DNA from: JAGXTF01 sp044224315
GTDB taxonomy: Bacteria > Bacteroidota > Bacteroidia > NS11-12g > UBA955
Direction of reading: 5' to 3'
Length of the DNA stretch: 64,000 bases
Assembly: GCA_044224315.1 (NCBI GenBank)
Contig: JBGAKR010000002.1
Location: forward strand, 124,001 to 188,000
Below, one piece after another: positions 18,537 through 28,849 of this stretch (position 1 is its first letter; each line of letters begins with the position of its first letter). The notes beneath the pieces are model-generated. The model made no database searches. It saw only the letters and a program-made list of their open reading frames with translations, and was not told where the DNA came from. The translations under genes were made by a program, and so were the position numbers.

Positions 18537-18941
18537 AGGTTATTTGCAGCAAAATTTGACCTCGGAGGTTGTGGCAAAATGGAAATAAAATTATCTGTTC
18601 GTTATTTGAGAACGGGTAAACTAACAAATCAATAACACCCCTTTGAAGCCAATTAACATACAAACCAAATGCGCAACTGATTAATTTTCAAAACACTGCG
18701 AAACTCAATCCCGATATCTGGATTAAATTATTGTAAAATCTAGACCTGTTCTTTAAAAACCCAAAACCTGCAACCGGGGCCAAAAAATTAAATTAAGTCC
18801 AAAACATTTGTTCTAACTTTTTGATAAAAAAAAGATTATACACAAGATCAATCTTTGCCTAAAAAGCCAAAAATGGATTTCTGTAAAAAAATTACCTAGT
18901 TTCGAGAAAAACACTTTAATTTGTAAATATAACATCAGGCA
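18537..18941. other. Gene-free stretch with a short inverted repeat
   Basis: A divergent intergenic region between the giant gene and a lipoprotein gene. It contains AAAGATT (18831-18837) and AATCTTT (18850-18856) as a 7-bp inverted repeat 12 bases apart, about 90 bases before the lipoprotein start. No perfect -7 element was found for either gene and no reading frame is convincing. Confidence 0.4.
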
Positions 18942-19397
18942 ATGAATCGTATTTACCCAGTACTTTTCTTTGGATTTATAGCAACGCTGGCAGGTTGTAC
19001 CAAAGAAAAGGGCCCCGACACGGGCACGTTAAAAAAAGTATTTGCAGAAGAAATGCAACGTCTAAAGCCAAAGCTTGTGACCAAACGCAGCATTATATTC
19101 AACCAGATTAAACCCGGCAACCAGGAAGCAGGCTTTTATACGTTCACCATTTCTGCCCGCATTCATGATTTTATGGATGGGAAATCGGCCGATGACCATT
19201 TTGGCATGACCTCATTGGCTACCTATGAAAATGTAAGCGTGGAACTGCATAAAGCACCCGATGGCAAATGGATTATGTTTGGCGACCTGCCCAACCTGTC
19301 TTCAAACCGGGTATTTGACAAAAACCCAGCCCCTGGACAATCCTCCATTCCATTGAGTGAGGTTAAAGGCGAACTTTATACCACAGGGATTGATTAA
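18942..19397 (+). CDS. Small lipoprotein, unknown
   Basis: A 151-residue lipoprotein with lipobox LAGC near residue 19 and a KEKGPDTG linker. The mature part is mixed alpha/beta, with no motif I recognise. It ends 7 bases before the convergent hutU stop. No partner gene is adjacent. Confidence 0.65.
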   Translation: MNRIYPVLFFGFIATLAGCTKEKGPDTGTLKKVFAEEMQRLKPKLVTKRSIIFNQIKPGNQEAGFYTFTISARIHDFMDGKSADDHFGMTSLATYENVSVELHKAPDGKWIMFGDLPNLSSNRVFDKNPAPGQSSIPLSEVKGELYTTGID

Positions 19398-19404
19398 GAC
19401 TTAA

Positions 19405-21081
19405 TTACAACCCCAGCCTCTGGGCTAAATCCAATCCGTTTTTGCGGGCGGTTTCTTTGGCAATTTCATAGCCAGCATCGGCATGGCGTATAACACCCAT
19501 TCCAGGATCGTTGTACAATACCCTTTTAAGGCGTACATCGGCATCCTCGGTACCGTCGGCTACAATTACCATTCCGGCATGAATAGAATAGCCCATGCCT
19601 ACCCCACCGCCATGGTGCAAACTTACCCAACTGGCTCCACCTGCTGTGTTTACCAGGGCGTTCAATATCGGCCAGTCGGCTACAGCATCGCTGCCATCCA
19701 TCATGGCTTCGGTTTCGCGGTTGGGTGAAGCTACACTGCCTGTATCCAGGTGGTCGCGACCAATTACAATCGGAGCTTTCACTTTGCCCGTGCGCACCAA
19801 TTCATTGAAGAGCAGTCCGGCCTTTTCTCGGTCGCCTTGCCCCAGCCAGCAAATACGTGCAGGCAAACCCTGAAACGCAATTTTTTCCTGGGCCATGGTA
19901 ATCCATCTTTTAAGGCTTTCGTTTTCAGGGAAGAGTTTTAGCAATTCGCGATCGGTGGTATAGATATCTTCAGGGTCTCCACTTAAGGCCACCCACCGGA
20001 ATGGACCCTTGCCTTCGCAAAACAACGGACGAATGAAAGCTGGCACAAATCCTGGAAAATCGAAAGCGTTGGTAAGTCCCTTTTCAAGGGCACGGCCACG
20101 CAGGTTATTGCCATAATCAAAAGTTACCGCCCCGCGTTTTTGCAATTCCAGCATCAGCTTTACATGGTGTACCATAGTGGCATAGCTCAGTTCAACATAT
20201 TTATCCGGATCTTGTTTGCGCAGCTTGTCGGCTGCTTCCACATCCAAATCTTCGGGGTAATACCCAATCAATGGATCGTGGGCGCTGGTTTGGTCGGTAA
20301 GTGTATCGGGGGTAATGTTGCGTTCGATAAGGCGTTCGAGCAAATCCACTGCATTGCAAAGCACGCCTATGGACAAGGCAGTACCTGAGGCTTTGGCTGC
20401 CAGGGCCATATCTATAGCTTCATCAATATTGCGGCTCATCTGGTCCAGGTAGCGGGTTTCGAGGCGTTTGCGTATGCGCCATTCTTCCACCTCGGCCACC
20501 AGGGCAACACCCTCATTCATGGTAATGGCCAGGGGCTGTGCACCACCCATTCCACCCAGTCCGGCGGTTACGTTCAAAGTTCCTTTCAGGGAGCCATTAA
20601 ATTTTTGGCGGGCACATTCGGCATAGGTTTCATAGGTACCTTGCACAATGCCTTGTGAGCCAATATAAATCCAGCTACCTGCGGTCATTTGCCCATACAT
20701 CATCAGGCCTTTGGCTTCCAGTTCGCGAAAATGCTCCCAATTGGCCCAATGTGGCACCAATTGGCTGTTGGAAATCAATACACGGGGGGCGTCTTTATGG
20801 GTTGGTAAAATGGCCACAGGTTTACCGCTTTGTACAATCAGGGTTTCGTTTTCATTCAAATCGCGCAGGGCTTTCAGTATGGCATCAAAGGCCGGCCAAT
20901 TGCGTGCGGCTTTACCCAATCCACCATATACAATCAAATCTTCTGGGCGTTCGGCCACATCCGGATCCAGGTTATTCTGAATCATGCGGTATGCTGCTTC
21001 CTGCACCCAACCTTTGCATGTGAGATCTGAGCCCGTAGGGGCTATTATTACACGGGGTCCGGTTTCGAAATTGCTGCTCAT
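19405..21081 (-). CDS. hutU: Urocanate hydratase
   Basis: A 558-residue enzyme of histidine breakdown, converting urocanate to imidazolonepropionate with tightly bound NAD as electrophile. Signatures are GSQGIVQGTYETYAE, the NAD-binding GLGGMGGAQPLA, and the conserved Cys segment ARICWLGQGDR. The ATG at 21081 (MSSNFETGPRV) is chosen. It lies 10 bases after a perfect -7 element, while a start at 21132 would put the promoter inside the gene. hutH, hutI and hutG are not adjacent, so the histidine pathway is dispersed in this genome. Confidence 0.95.
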   Translation of the reverse strand: MSSNFETGPRVIIAPTGSDLTCKGWVQEAAYRMIQNNLDPDVAERPEDLIVYGGLGKAARNWPAFDAILKALRDLNENETLIVQSGKPVAILPTHKDAPRVLISNSQLVPHWANWEHFRELEAKGLMMYGQMTAGSWIYIGSQGIVQGTYETYAECARQKFNGSLKGTLNVTAGLGGMGGAQPLAITMNEGVALVAEVEEWRIRKRLETRYLDQMSRNIDEAIDMALAAKASGTALSIGVLCNAVDLLERLIERNITPDTLTDQTSAHDPLIGYYPEDLDVEAADKLRKQDPDKYVELSYATMVHHVKLMLELQKRGAVTFDYGNNLRGRALEKGLTNAFDFPGFVPAFIRPLFCEGKGPFRWVALSGDPEDIYTTDRELLKLFPENESLKRWITMAQEKIAFQGLPARICWLGQGDREKAGLLFNELVRTGKVKAPIVIGRDHLDTGSVASPNRETEAMMDGSDAVADWPILNALVNTAGGASWVSLHHGGGVGMGYSIHAGMVIVADGTEDADVRLKRVLYNDPGMGVIRHADAGYEIAKETARKNGLDLAQRLGL

Positions 21082-21091
21082 AAATGTACGG

Positions 21092-21099
21092 CAAAGGTA
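21092..21099 (-). promoter_or_regulatory. -7 element of hutU
   Basis: TACCTTTG on the minus strand matches TAnnTTTG and ends 10 bases before the hutU ATG. It implies a 5' leader of only a few bases and decides the start codon. No clear -33 element. Confidence 0.5.
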
Positions 21100-21429
21100 A
21101 TATTCCCATAGCCAAAATACCCCGTAATGCATTCAAAATAAAATGCCTGCAAATCGGATTTTCCTTGTTTAGCTATTATGCTACAAAACCCAATCCCAGT
21201 GGCTACAGCGAAAAAAAGTCAACTCACTGAATCTCTTTCCTTAAGAATACAAATGAAACTTTTTTTCAATTTTATATTTTTTGTTCCAATTTCATTTGCA
21301 TACTTTGTAACCTTCAAACTCTTCATATACTTCTTTATGCTTACTTCCATTAACTTCAACAAAGGCTGCTCTGCGCACATTTATTTTGCGCAACTTCTGT
21401 TCTCATTTTGTTTAATTTTTTGAAACAAA

Positions 21430-23277
21430 ATGACTGAGAATAAATTATACAAGGGTAGTTTACTCTCTTTTCAGGAGGCGGTGAATATTGCATCTATCGT
21501 TTCTGTAACAGATGTAAAAGGGAATATTATTTATGCCAATGAAAAATTTTGTGAAGTAAGTCAATACACTTTAGAAGAGCTAATTGGTAAAAATCATCGC
21601 ATTTTAAATTCAGGATACCATCCACCCGAATTTTTTAAAACACTTTGGAAAACCATTTTATCGGGCAAACACTGGCGCGGACAAATCAGAAACAAAGCAA
21701 AAGATGGAAGCTATTATTGGGTAGATAGTGTAATCACTCCGGTTTTTGACGAAAACAAACAAATCAGCCAATTCCTATCTATTCGCAACATTATTACCAC
21801 CCAAAAAGAAAATGAAAACCTTAAAAAAAGTGTTTTTGCCACATTAAAAGAGGGTATAGCAGTTATTGACAACCAGGGCACACTTATTTATACAAACAAG
21901 GCCTGGAATGATTATGCCACCAGCCACGAAGGGTTTAACCACGGCGCTGTTTTAAATACAAACCTGATTAAAACCTGCAAACAAAGTATTGCAAATAAAA
22001 ATACTTATGCCGAAAAAGTATTAGAGGGTATTGATAGTATTTTAAATAAATCCAAAACCGAATTTGAAACCCAGATTCCTACCGTAACCGAAGCAGAAAC
22101 CACCTACACCAATGTGCGTCTCACCCCATTTGCCGATGGTGGCGTAGTACTTTCTCTGTATGATATTACCAAAGAAAAAAAATACCAGCTAGAGTTAATT
22201 GAAAATAAGGATAAATTAATTTCGCTTTCCGCAAAGGTTGCCCGCCTGGGGTATTGGGAGGCCAATATTTCAGACTCCTCTATCAATGCCACAAACGAGT
22301 TGTTGCAAATTTTTGAGAACGAAGATATTCATACCCTTGAAGATTCAATGGAAATGATAGCACCTGAAGACCGCATCCATGTTATGCAAAGCTTTGCCGA
22401 CATGTATCGCGGTATTTATTATCCCTTCAGCTATCGGATTATTACACCATCGGGCAACTTAAAATGGTTGCATACCACACCTGCCGGTACTACTACGATA
22501 AATGGAAAATTAATTATTTATGGTACCACCCAGGATATTACAGATGTCAAACGCAATGAAACCGCCCTTGCACAATCACTGGATGAATTAAACGACCGGT
22601 ATAATGAATTAATGCAATTCAGCTATATAGTATCGCATAATTTACGCAGTCCGATTGTGAATTTAATAAGCCTGAGTGAAACCCTGCAATACCCTGAATT
22701 AAAAAAAGAAGAAATAGATGAATTGCTTTTTCATATTAATGATGTAAGCCACAAACTCGAAGGTGTAACCCGAGATTTGGCGCAGGTTCTAAGCACACGT
22801 TCTACTCTGAATAAAATAAAAGAAATGGTCACTTTTCGCGACATTTTAGACAGGGTAATTGCTACACTTGAACTACAGATTAAAGAATGCGATGCCGATA
22901 TTTTTATGGATATTAATCCCCGTGATTTGGAAATATTTACTATTAAAAGTTACCTGGAAAGTATTTGCCATAACCTTATCAGCAACTCACTTAAATACAG
23001 CGACAAAACCCGCAGACCCGAAATTAAAATCAGCATTCGAAAATCAGACGAAGGTATTTATACTCTCATTTTTACCGACAACGGACTGGGTATTGATTTA
23101 GAATTGTACAAAGACAAAATTTTTAAAATTTATCAACGATTTCATACCAAACAAGAAGGCAAAGGACTTGGATTATACATGACCCAGGTTCAAACCGAAG
23201 CTTTGGGCGGGAAAATTGGTATACACAGCAAACCCGGTGTTGGCACCACCTTTACACTCACCTTTCAAAACCCTTAA
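21430..23277 (+). CDS. PAS-domain sensor histidine kinase, soluble
   Basis: A 615-residue kinase without signal peptide or membrane helix, so it senses in the cytoplasm. An aerotaxis-type PAS domain (about 12-125; YANEKFCEVSQYTLEELIGKNHRILNSG) is followed by a second PAS (about 135-250) and a third, PAS_3-like (about 265-375). The HisKA motif is FSYIVSHNLRSPIVNL, and the ATPase has NLISNSLKYS, DNGLGID and GKGLGLYM. The first PAS could bind flavin or heme, but cofactor residues cannot be judged here. The response regulator gene follows after 4 bases. Upstream, 21133-21429 holds no supported gene. Confidence 0.9.
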   Translation: MTENKLYKGSLLSFQEAVNIASIVSVTDVKGNIIYANEKFCEVSQYTLEELIGKNHRILNSGYHPPEFFKTLWKTILSGKHWRGQIRNKAKDGSYYWVDSVITPVFDENKQISQFLSIRNIITTQKENENLKKSVFATLKEGIAVIDNQGTLIYTNKAWNDYATSHEGFNHGAVLNTNLIKTCKQSIANKNTYAEKVLEGIDSILNKSKTEFETQIPTVTEAETTYTNVRLTPFADGGVVLSLYDITKEKKYQLELIENKDKLISLSAKVARLGYWEANISDSSINATNELLQIFENEDIHTLEDSMEMIAPEDRIHVMQSFADMYRGIYYPFSYRIITPSGNLKWLHTTPAGTTTINGKLIIYGTTQDITDVKRNETALAQSLDELNDRYNELMQFSYIVSHNLRSPIVNLISLSETLQYPELKKEEIDELLFHINDVSHKLEGVTRDLAQVLSTRSTLNKIKEMVTFRDILDRVIATLELQIKECDADIFMDINPRDLEIFTIKSYLESICHNLISNSLKYSDKTRRPEIKISIRKSDEGIYTLIFTDNGLGIDLELYKDKIFKIYQRFHTKQEGKGLGLYMTQVQTEALGGKIGIHSKPGVGTTFTLTFQNP

Positions 23278-23281
23278 CACC

Positions 23282-23671
23282 ATGAACACACCCAAATTTA
23301 TTCTCATCGACGATGACCCTGCTACCAATATGGTTGGGAAAATTATTATCCGCAAAGTATTTAAAGATTCAGATACCCTTACTTTTAACGAGTCGGCCGA
23401 GGGTATGGATTTTCTTGTAAAAGAAGTAGAAAACTTAAACTCTCCTACGGTGGTATTTTTAGATTTAAACATGCCTCGATACAGTGGATTTGACATACTG
23501 AACAAGCTCAATGAAACTCCCTCATGTTGTCCGCACAATTTCCATATCTACGTGCTTAGTTCTTCTATCGACAGCAGAGACAAAGAAAAAGCCTGCTCAT
23601 ATAATTTTGTAAAAGACTATATAGAAAAACCCCTGACTATCGAAAAAGTAAGCGCATTAACATTGACTTAA
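23282..23671 (+). CDS. Single-domain response regulator
   Basis: A 129-residue stand-alone receiver domain. The acidic pocket is LIDDDP, the phosphorylation Asp lies in PTVVFLDLNMP, and the conserved Lys in DYIEKPL. There is no output domain, so it must act by protein contact, as in phosphorelays or CheY-type switches. The start at 23282 (MNTPKF) follows the kinase stop by 4 bases. A longer frame from 23216 would overlap the kinase by 60 bases and lacks the usual receiver N-terminus. Confidence 0.88.
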   Translation: MNTPKFILIDDDPATNMVGKIIIRKVFKDSDTLTFNESAEGMDFLVKEVENLNSPTVVFLDLNMPRYSGFDILNKLNETPSCCPHNFHIYVLSSSIDSRDKEKACSYNFVKDYIEKPLTIEKVSALTLT

Positions 23672-23674
23672 AGG

Positions 23675-25798
23675 TTAAAACTTCATAGTTAAACCAATTC
23701 TTTTTCGCTGAACATCTACCTCGGTTACCCGCACTTTTACATGCTGTCCTAAACTAACAATTTCCATCGGATGTTTAATAAATTTCTGACTGATTTGTGA
23801 AATATGTACAAGCCCGTCTTGCTTAACTCCAATGTCTACAAAGGCTCCAAAATCCACTATATTGGTAATGATTCCATTCAATTCCAACCCGGGCTCTAAA
23901 TCTGAAATGCTGCGCACCTGATCGCTGAAACCAATTTGTTTAAACTCACCCCTGGGGTCCAAACCGGGTTTTTGTAATTCGGCAATTATATCCTTAATTG
24001 TAGGTAATCCCAAAGATTCTTTTTCATTGATATACTGTTCAGGTTTAATATTTTTTATTTTCTCTTTTTGCGTTAATAATTCGGCTACCGATACGCCGGC
24101 ATCCTTCGCCATCCGGGCTACTACGCCATACCTTTCAGGATGTACGGCACTGTTGTCCAATACATTTTTTGCATTGCGGATACGCAAAAATCCCGCACAT
24201 TGTTCGTAGGCTTTATCGCCCAAGCGCGGAACTTTTTTCAATTGCTCGCGCGAGGTAAATGTACCAATGCTTTGGCGGTATTCCACAATATTTTTGGCAA
24301 GTGCCGGCCCCAATCCACTTACATGTTCAAGCAAATAACGACTGGCAGTATTTATATTAATTCCTACAGCATTTACAGCACTTTCTACCACCGCATCCAG
24401 GCGTTTTTTTAGCAACGTTTGATTCACATCATGTTGGTATTGACCCACTCCAATACTCTTGGGATCTATCTTTACCAATTCGGCCAAGGGATCCATCAAA
24501 CGCCTGCCAATGCTGGCCGCACCGCGCACAGTAATATCCTTATCCGGAAACTCTTCACGCGCAATCTCGGACGCACTGTAAATGGAAGCGCCTGCCTCAT
24601 TTACCATATAAACAGGTATTTCAAACTGCCCGGAATTTCGAATCATATCTTCTGTTTCGCGCCCGGCTGTTCCATTTCCTATTGCAATGGCCTCTATTTT
24701 ATATTCATTTATTAATGATTTTAATTTTTCAACGGCTTCATTTTTCTTGTTTTCAGGCTCGTGCGGAAAAATATTTGTATATACAAGTAATTCTCCTGTA
24801 TCGCTTATTCCAACTACTTTACAACCCGTTCTAAATCCGGGATCGATAGCTAATATCCGTTTTTGACCCAGTGGCGGTGCTAATAATAATTGTTTTACAT
24901 TTTCGGCAAAAACTTTGATTGCGTCCTCATCGGCTTTTTCTTTTAAACGGGCCAACATTTCACTTTCAAGGGAAGGTTGCAGCAATCTGTCCCAGGCATC
25001 GTGCATGGCCTGCTTTATCTGGTCCTGACTTTCGCCATATCCATGCAGGCAATGTTTTTTTAATGCATACTCTACCGAATCTTCATCGGGCGCCGCATAA
25101 ATTTTCAACCATCCTTCATCACAACCCCGCATCATGGCTAAAAAGCGGTGTGATGGGCAATTCATTAATTTCTCGGAATGATCAAAATAATCTTTGTATT
25201 TCTGCGCATCGGCATTTGCAGATTTTCCGCGGGTAACCTTGCATTCAAGCAATCCGCTTTTTTCAAACAATGCACGAATTTTGCTGCGCAAATTCACATC
25301 CTCACTCATCCATTCGGCCATAATATCGCGGGCAGATTGCAGGGCATTTTCCAAACCCACTGAGGAATCCTTCACCAGACTTTGCCAATTGCGCATCCAT
25401 TGATCGCCTTTTTGGGCAAAAATTGCGGCAGCCAGGGGTTCAAAACCAGCTTCCCTTGCTACATCTGCTTTGGTTTTACGCTTAGATTTATAGGGCAAAT
25501 ACAAATCTTCCAGGGTTTCACTTTCTGTGGCATTAAGGATGGCTTGTTTCAACTCCGCGGTTAATTTTCCTTGCTCTTCAATTTGAGCCAACACATAGGA
25601 GCGACGTTTTTCAAGCTCAACCAGACGTTCATTTTCATCGGCAATTTGGCGCAGCACTACCTCATCCAGATCGCCGGTTTTTTCTTTGCGATAGCGGGCA
25701 ATAAACGGGATGGTGGCATCTTGCTCCAACAATTTAATTACACTATTTACCTGCCATTCCCTGATCTGAAGTTTTTCGGCTATCCGTTGTGTGAACAT
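23675..25798 (-). CDS. tex: Tex-family RNA-binding transcription accessory protein
   Basis: A 707-residue protein with full Tex architecture: helical N-terminus (ATIPFIARYRKEKTGDLDE), YqgF/RNase H-like domain (RILAIDPGFRTGCKV), helix-hairpin-helix repeats (LEHVSGLGPALAKNIVEYR), and a C-terminal S1 RNA-binding domain (VDFGAFVDIGVKQDGLVHISQIS). Tex associates with RNA polymerase and nucleic acids. Start 25798 is preferred over 25846 because a -7-like element lies 6 bases upstream of it. It converges with the response regulator, with 3 bases between the stops. Confidence 0.95.
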   Translation of the reverse strand: MFTQRIAEKLQIREWQVNSVIKLLEQDATIPFIARYRKEKTGDLDEVVLRQIADENERLVELEKRRSYVLAQIEEQGKLTAELKQAILNATESETLEDLYLPYKSKRKTKADVAREAGFEPLAAAIFAQKGDQWMRNWQSLVKDSSVGLENALQSARDIMAEWMSEDVNLRSKIRALFEKSGLLECKVTRGKSANADAQKYKDYFDHSEKLMNCPSHRFLAMMRGCDEGWLKIYAAPDEDSVEYALKKHCLHGYGESQDQIKQAMHDAWDRLLQPSLESEMLARLKEKADEDAIKVFAENVKQLLLAPPLGQKRILAIDPGFRTGCKVVGISDTGELLVYTNIFPHEPENKKNEAVEKLKSLINEYKIEAIAIGNGTAGRETEDMIRNSGQFEIPVYMVNEAGASIYSASEIAREEFPDKDITVRGAASIGRRLMDPLAELVKIDPKSIGVGQYQHDVNQTLLKKRLDAVVESAVNAVGININTASRYLLEHVSGLGPALAKNIVEYRQSIGTFTSREQLKKVPRLGDKAYEQCAGFLRIRNAKNVLDNSAVHPERYGVVARMAKDAGVSVAELLTQKEKIKNIKPEQYINEKESLGLPTIKDIIAELQKPGLDPRGEFKQIGFSDQVRSISDLEPGLELNGIITNIVDFGAFVDIGVKQDGLVHISQISQKFIKHPMEIVSLGQHVKVRVTEVDVQRKRIGLTMKF

Positions 25799-25804
25799 TT
25801 GAGG

Positions 25805-25812
25805 CGAAAATA
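25805..25812 (-). promoter_or_regulatory. -7-like element of tex
   Basis: TATTTTCG on the minus strand is one base off TAnnTTTG and ends 6 bases before the chosen tex ATG. The same TTCG variant precedes the TPR lipoprotein at 44991 and the giant gene at 63881. Confidence 0.35.
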
Positions 25813-25902
25813 CAAATTCAATCTCAGAAGCCTCATAATAAGGCAAACAGATTTTTTTCTACACATGTAGGGGTATTTTAAATCTTGAGCGTCTTGAATT
25901 AT

Positions 25903-26484
25903 ATGAGCACCCAAACCCGCTTTTTAAAAGCCTTTTGCGCAATGCTGTTCATGCAAACCCAAACCGCATTTTCACAAAAATTTGATTCTAAAAAATTATT
26001 TGTAGGCTATGAAATACTTGAATCCAGACACAATCGTTTTAGATTTTACAACCTGGAATTGGGGTATAAATTAAATCCCAATGCCCAAATGCGATTGGTA
26101 GCCTGCGAAGCCCAACTCAATCAGCGCCGTGCAACCCTGCTTATTCCCGGCAATGTAGGTTCATACAAATTGTACGAACTCAATTACGACCGGTTTATGG
26201 GCTCCAAAAAACACTGGCATCTGAGTGCCAATGCCGCATGGATTTTTAACCGTTATTCTACACCTGACTATTCGGGCCGTATAAATCAAACCTATTTATG
26301 CGTAGGTCCGCAACTGGGATATCAGCGCGAGGATATATTTAAAATCAAACATTTGTATATACACGCAACCTTACCCGTTAGATACAACATTTCGCAGTCA
26401 GGGCCGTTTAATTCAATCTATCTGAGGAATAACAGACCCACACCGGCCAGCAACTTCTGGCTGTTTGTAGGATATCGGTTTTAA
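25903..26484 (+). CDS. Exported probable outer-membrane protein
   Basis: A 193-residue protein starting at ATG 25903. A signal peptide ends near TAFSQ. The mature part has alternating strands, many Tyr/Phe/Trp and a terminal aromatic (LFVGYRF) typical of a barrel end. It somewhat resembles the barrel protein at 11566 in size and style. It ends 4 bases before the convergent helicase stop. Function unknown. Confidence 0.6.
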   Translation: MSTQTRFLKAFCAMLFMQTQTAFSQKFDSKKLFVGYEILESRHNRFRFYNLELGYKLNPNAQMRLVACEAQLNQRRATLLIPGNVGSYKLYELNYDRFMGSKKHWHLSANAAWIFNRYSTPDYSGRINQTYLCVGPQLGYQREDIFKIKHLYIHATLPVRYNISQSGPFNSIYLRNNRPTPASNFWLFVGYRF

Positions 26485-26488
26485 TGCC

Positions 26489-28660
26489 TCAACCACCCGC
26501 TTCTTCAGCCACCAGAGAGTTTAGCACAAATCTTATTTCCGAAAATGTATAATCATCGGGCAGGGCGGCTTTTATTGCAGCAGAGGTAACATCCCCCAAC
26601 TGATCTATTTTGGCTTTCACCTCGGTAATTCTATCTGCCGGCATTACATCCTTTACCTGCACTTCTCCTTTGGAAATCCAACGCGCTAAATGGCCCTCTA
26701 TGGTGCTCACAGCAAGCCCCCTGATTTCGGCAATTTCTGCAATATTTTTGCCTTGCTGAAACAACACCAGGGTATCTTTGAAAGTATCGCCTTTGCCTGC
26801 TTTTACCTTGGCCCCTTTTAACACTTCCTGTTCGGGGTTTATTTTACGCACACCGGTATACATCACATCTTCCCCCAATTTGCAACTATACATAGCCTCT
26901 ACTTTGCGCCACAAATCAATTAACAATTCATTGCATAATTCATAGTATTTTTTTGATTTGGATTTATATCTAAATTCTGCTGTGAATACCTCCCAGGGTT
27001 GCAACACTTGTATATACAAATGTTCGGCAAAATAATCTGCGGCTTTGGTAATGCGATCCTGTAATTGCACCGTTTTTTCGGCTTCTTGTGAACCCGATTC
27101 TACAATAGAATTGATCTGGCCGTGAAATTTTAATGCTACAGATTGCAAATTATCCAGGGTTTTCTCAAACGAGGCCGCCCATTTCAATACTTCGAGCTTT
27201 TCTACGGATTTAATTTTCAAAGCCCCCTTCTCCCACCAGGTTACTTTTTCGCGCAATTTTTGGAATGAAAAAACCAGCATTAATTTCTCCAAAGCATATT
27301 TTCTTTTGCCTTGTTCCAAATGATTTTCAAGGGTCATTTCGCCCATAATCCGGCGTGAAAAATCTACAATTCTGGGATCAGAAAAAATATTGCGATTGGT
27401 AATTAATGAATGCAATACCATATTTTTCATACTGGTGCAACGGCTCAAAGCCACATACACCTGGCCTGGCGCAAACGCCTCTCCTGCATCAATTACTGCT
27501 TTATCAAAGGTTAAACCCTGGCTTTTATGAATGGTAATGGCCCATGCCAAACGCAATGGAAATTGCTTAAAACTACCAATGCGATTTTGCTCTATTTTAT
27601 TTTCTTCCCCATTTACACTGTAACGAATATTTTCCCATAACTCGCGCGTCACCACTATTTTTTCCTCGTTATCCGGAAAACTGACGGTAATTCCATCATC
27701 ATAGTCTATATCTTCTACAATTCCGATTTTTCCATTGAAATATTTTTTTTCACCGGTGGTATCATTCTTTACAAACATCACCTGCGCCCCTTTCTTCAGC
27801 CGCAAAACTGATTCAGTTGGAAACATACTTTCCGAAAATTCACCATTCACTTCTGCGGCCATATGCATTTCCCTTCCTTCCAGTCGTTGCAATTCTTTTT
27901 CATTAATGGCATCGGCCTTACGGTTATGCGTAGTAAGGGTTATATACCCGGGTTCATCAGGTTCAAAATCGGGTTTATAGCTCAGTTTTAAATCTTCATA
28001 ATCATCTTCCTGCAAATCCTGATGGCGGATATTATTCAGAATGCGAATAAAATTACGATCACTTTGGCGGTATATTTTTTTCAATTCTACATATACAGGA
28101 TCCAATTTTTTAAATACCTGTGAATCGAAAAAATACGGACTACTATAATATTTGGAAAGCAACGGCCATTCGTCATCTTTTACTACCGGCGGCAATTGAT
28201 ACATGTCCCCAATCACTAGCACTTGCACACCTCCAAAAGGCTTAGTGCTGCGACGTGTATACCTCAGCGAAAAATCGATGGCATCCATTATATCAGCGCG
28301 CACCATACTTACCTCATCAATTACAAGCAATTCTAATTCATGAATCACCTGCAACTTATCGCGGTGGTAATGAAAATGAGTCGAAAGCAATTGCTGATTA
28401 TTGGCCAGATTGGGATCTACAGGCTCATTGGTAGGCACAAATGATTTGGTAGGAAGGCCAAACATGGAGTGAATAGTTACCCCACCTGCATTAATGGCCG
28501 CAACCCCCGTTGGTGCCACCACTATGCTTTTCTTGGGAGTATTGCGTATTATATGTCTGAGAAAAGTGGTTTTACCCGTCCCTGCCTTACCAGTTAAGAA
28601 AACCGCTGTATTGGTGTTCTTAATAAAACTTTCTGCAATTTCAAACTCAAAATTTTCCAT
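26489..28660 (-). CDS. PIF1-like SF1 helicase with C-terminal HTH_40 domain
   Basis: A 723-residue helicase. Motifs in order are Walker A GKAGTGKTT, APTGVAAINAGGVTIHSMF (PIF1 motif Ia), Walker B LLVIDEVSM, GDMYQLPPV (motif III), and AITIHKSQGLTFDKAVID with YVALSRC (motifs V and VI). The C-terminal about 100 residues hold a helix-turn-helix like the one at the end of RecQ proteins (FQQGKNIAEIAEIRGLAVSTIEGHLARW). It acts on DNA forks or structured DNA. This architecture is common in Bacteroidota. It appears to be a single-gene unit with its own promoter. Confidence 0.92.
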   Translation of the reverse strand: MENFEFEIAESFIKNTNTAVFLTGKAGTGKTTFLRHIIRNTPKKSIVVAPTGVAAINAGGVTIHSMFGLPTKSFVPTNEPVDPNLANNQQLLSTHFHYHRDKLQVIHELELLVIDEVSMVRADIMDAIDFSLRYTRRSTKPFGGVQVLVIGDMYQLPPVVKDDEWPLLSKYYSSPYFFDSQVFKKLDPVYVELKKIYRQSDRNFIRILNNIRHQDLQEDDYEDLKLSYKPDFEPDEPGYITLTTHNRKADAINEKELQRLEGREMHMAAEVNGEFSESMFPTESVLRLKKGAQVMFVKNDTTGEKKYFNGKIGIVEDIDYDDGITVSFPDNEEKIVVTRELWENIRYSVNGEENKIEQNRIGSFKQFPLRLAWAITIHKSQGLTFDKAVIDAGEAFAPGQVYVALSRCTSMKNMVLHSLITNRNIFSDPRIVDFSRRIMGEMTLENHLEQGKRKYALEKLMLVFSFQKLREKVTWWEKGALKIKSVEKLEVLKWAASFEKTLDNLQSVALKFHGQINSIVESGSQEAEKTVQLQDRITKAADYFAEHLYIQVLQPWEVFTAEFRYKSKSKKYYELCNELLIDLWRKVEAMYSCKLGEDVMYTGVRKINPEQEVLKGAKVKAGKGDTFKDTLVLFQQGKNIAEIAEIRGLAVSTIEGHLARWISKGEVQVKDVMPADRITEVKAKIDQLGDVTSAAIKAALPDDYTFSEIRFVLNSLVAEEAGG

Positions 28661-28707
28661 AATATGATTTCAATAATTTGTGCTTAGTAACCTCATTAAC
28701 TTTGGAA

Positions 28708-28715
28708 CAAAGATA
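28708..28715 (-). promoter_or_regulatory. -7 element of the PIF1-like helicase
   Basis: TATCTTTG on the minus strand is a perfect TAnnTTTG match, with TTAG at the -33 distance (19 bases). The predicted leader is about 45 bases. Confidence 0.5.
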
Positions 28716-28808
28716 AACAGAAATTTATGGAGTGCTAAAATATGATTGAAAATTAAAACCTCAATTTTAATCCACTAAATTGTTAATCCATTTTTGCAAA
28801 TTATTATC

Positions 28809-28836
28809 AAACCCTAGTTAAATAAGGACTGGGTTT
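28809..28836 (-). terminator. Weak hairpin after the Gly-rich lipoprotein gene
   Basis: AAACCC and GGGTTT arms, plus AGT/ACT with a one-base bulge, form a hairpin 14 bases after the stop of the 28850-29953 gene. The following T tract is broken, so termination may be inefficient. Confidence 0.4.
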
Positions 28837-28849
28837 AATTCAAAAAAAA

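Noticed and set aside
21178..21423. 81-residue plus-strand frame with hydrophobic Phe-rich stretch
   Set aside because: No promoter or start signal, Phe-rich from an AT-rich intergenic region, and no recognisable fold.
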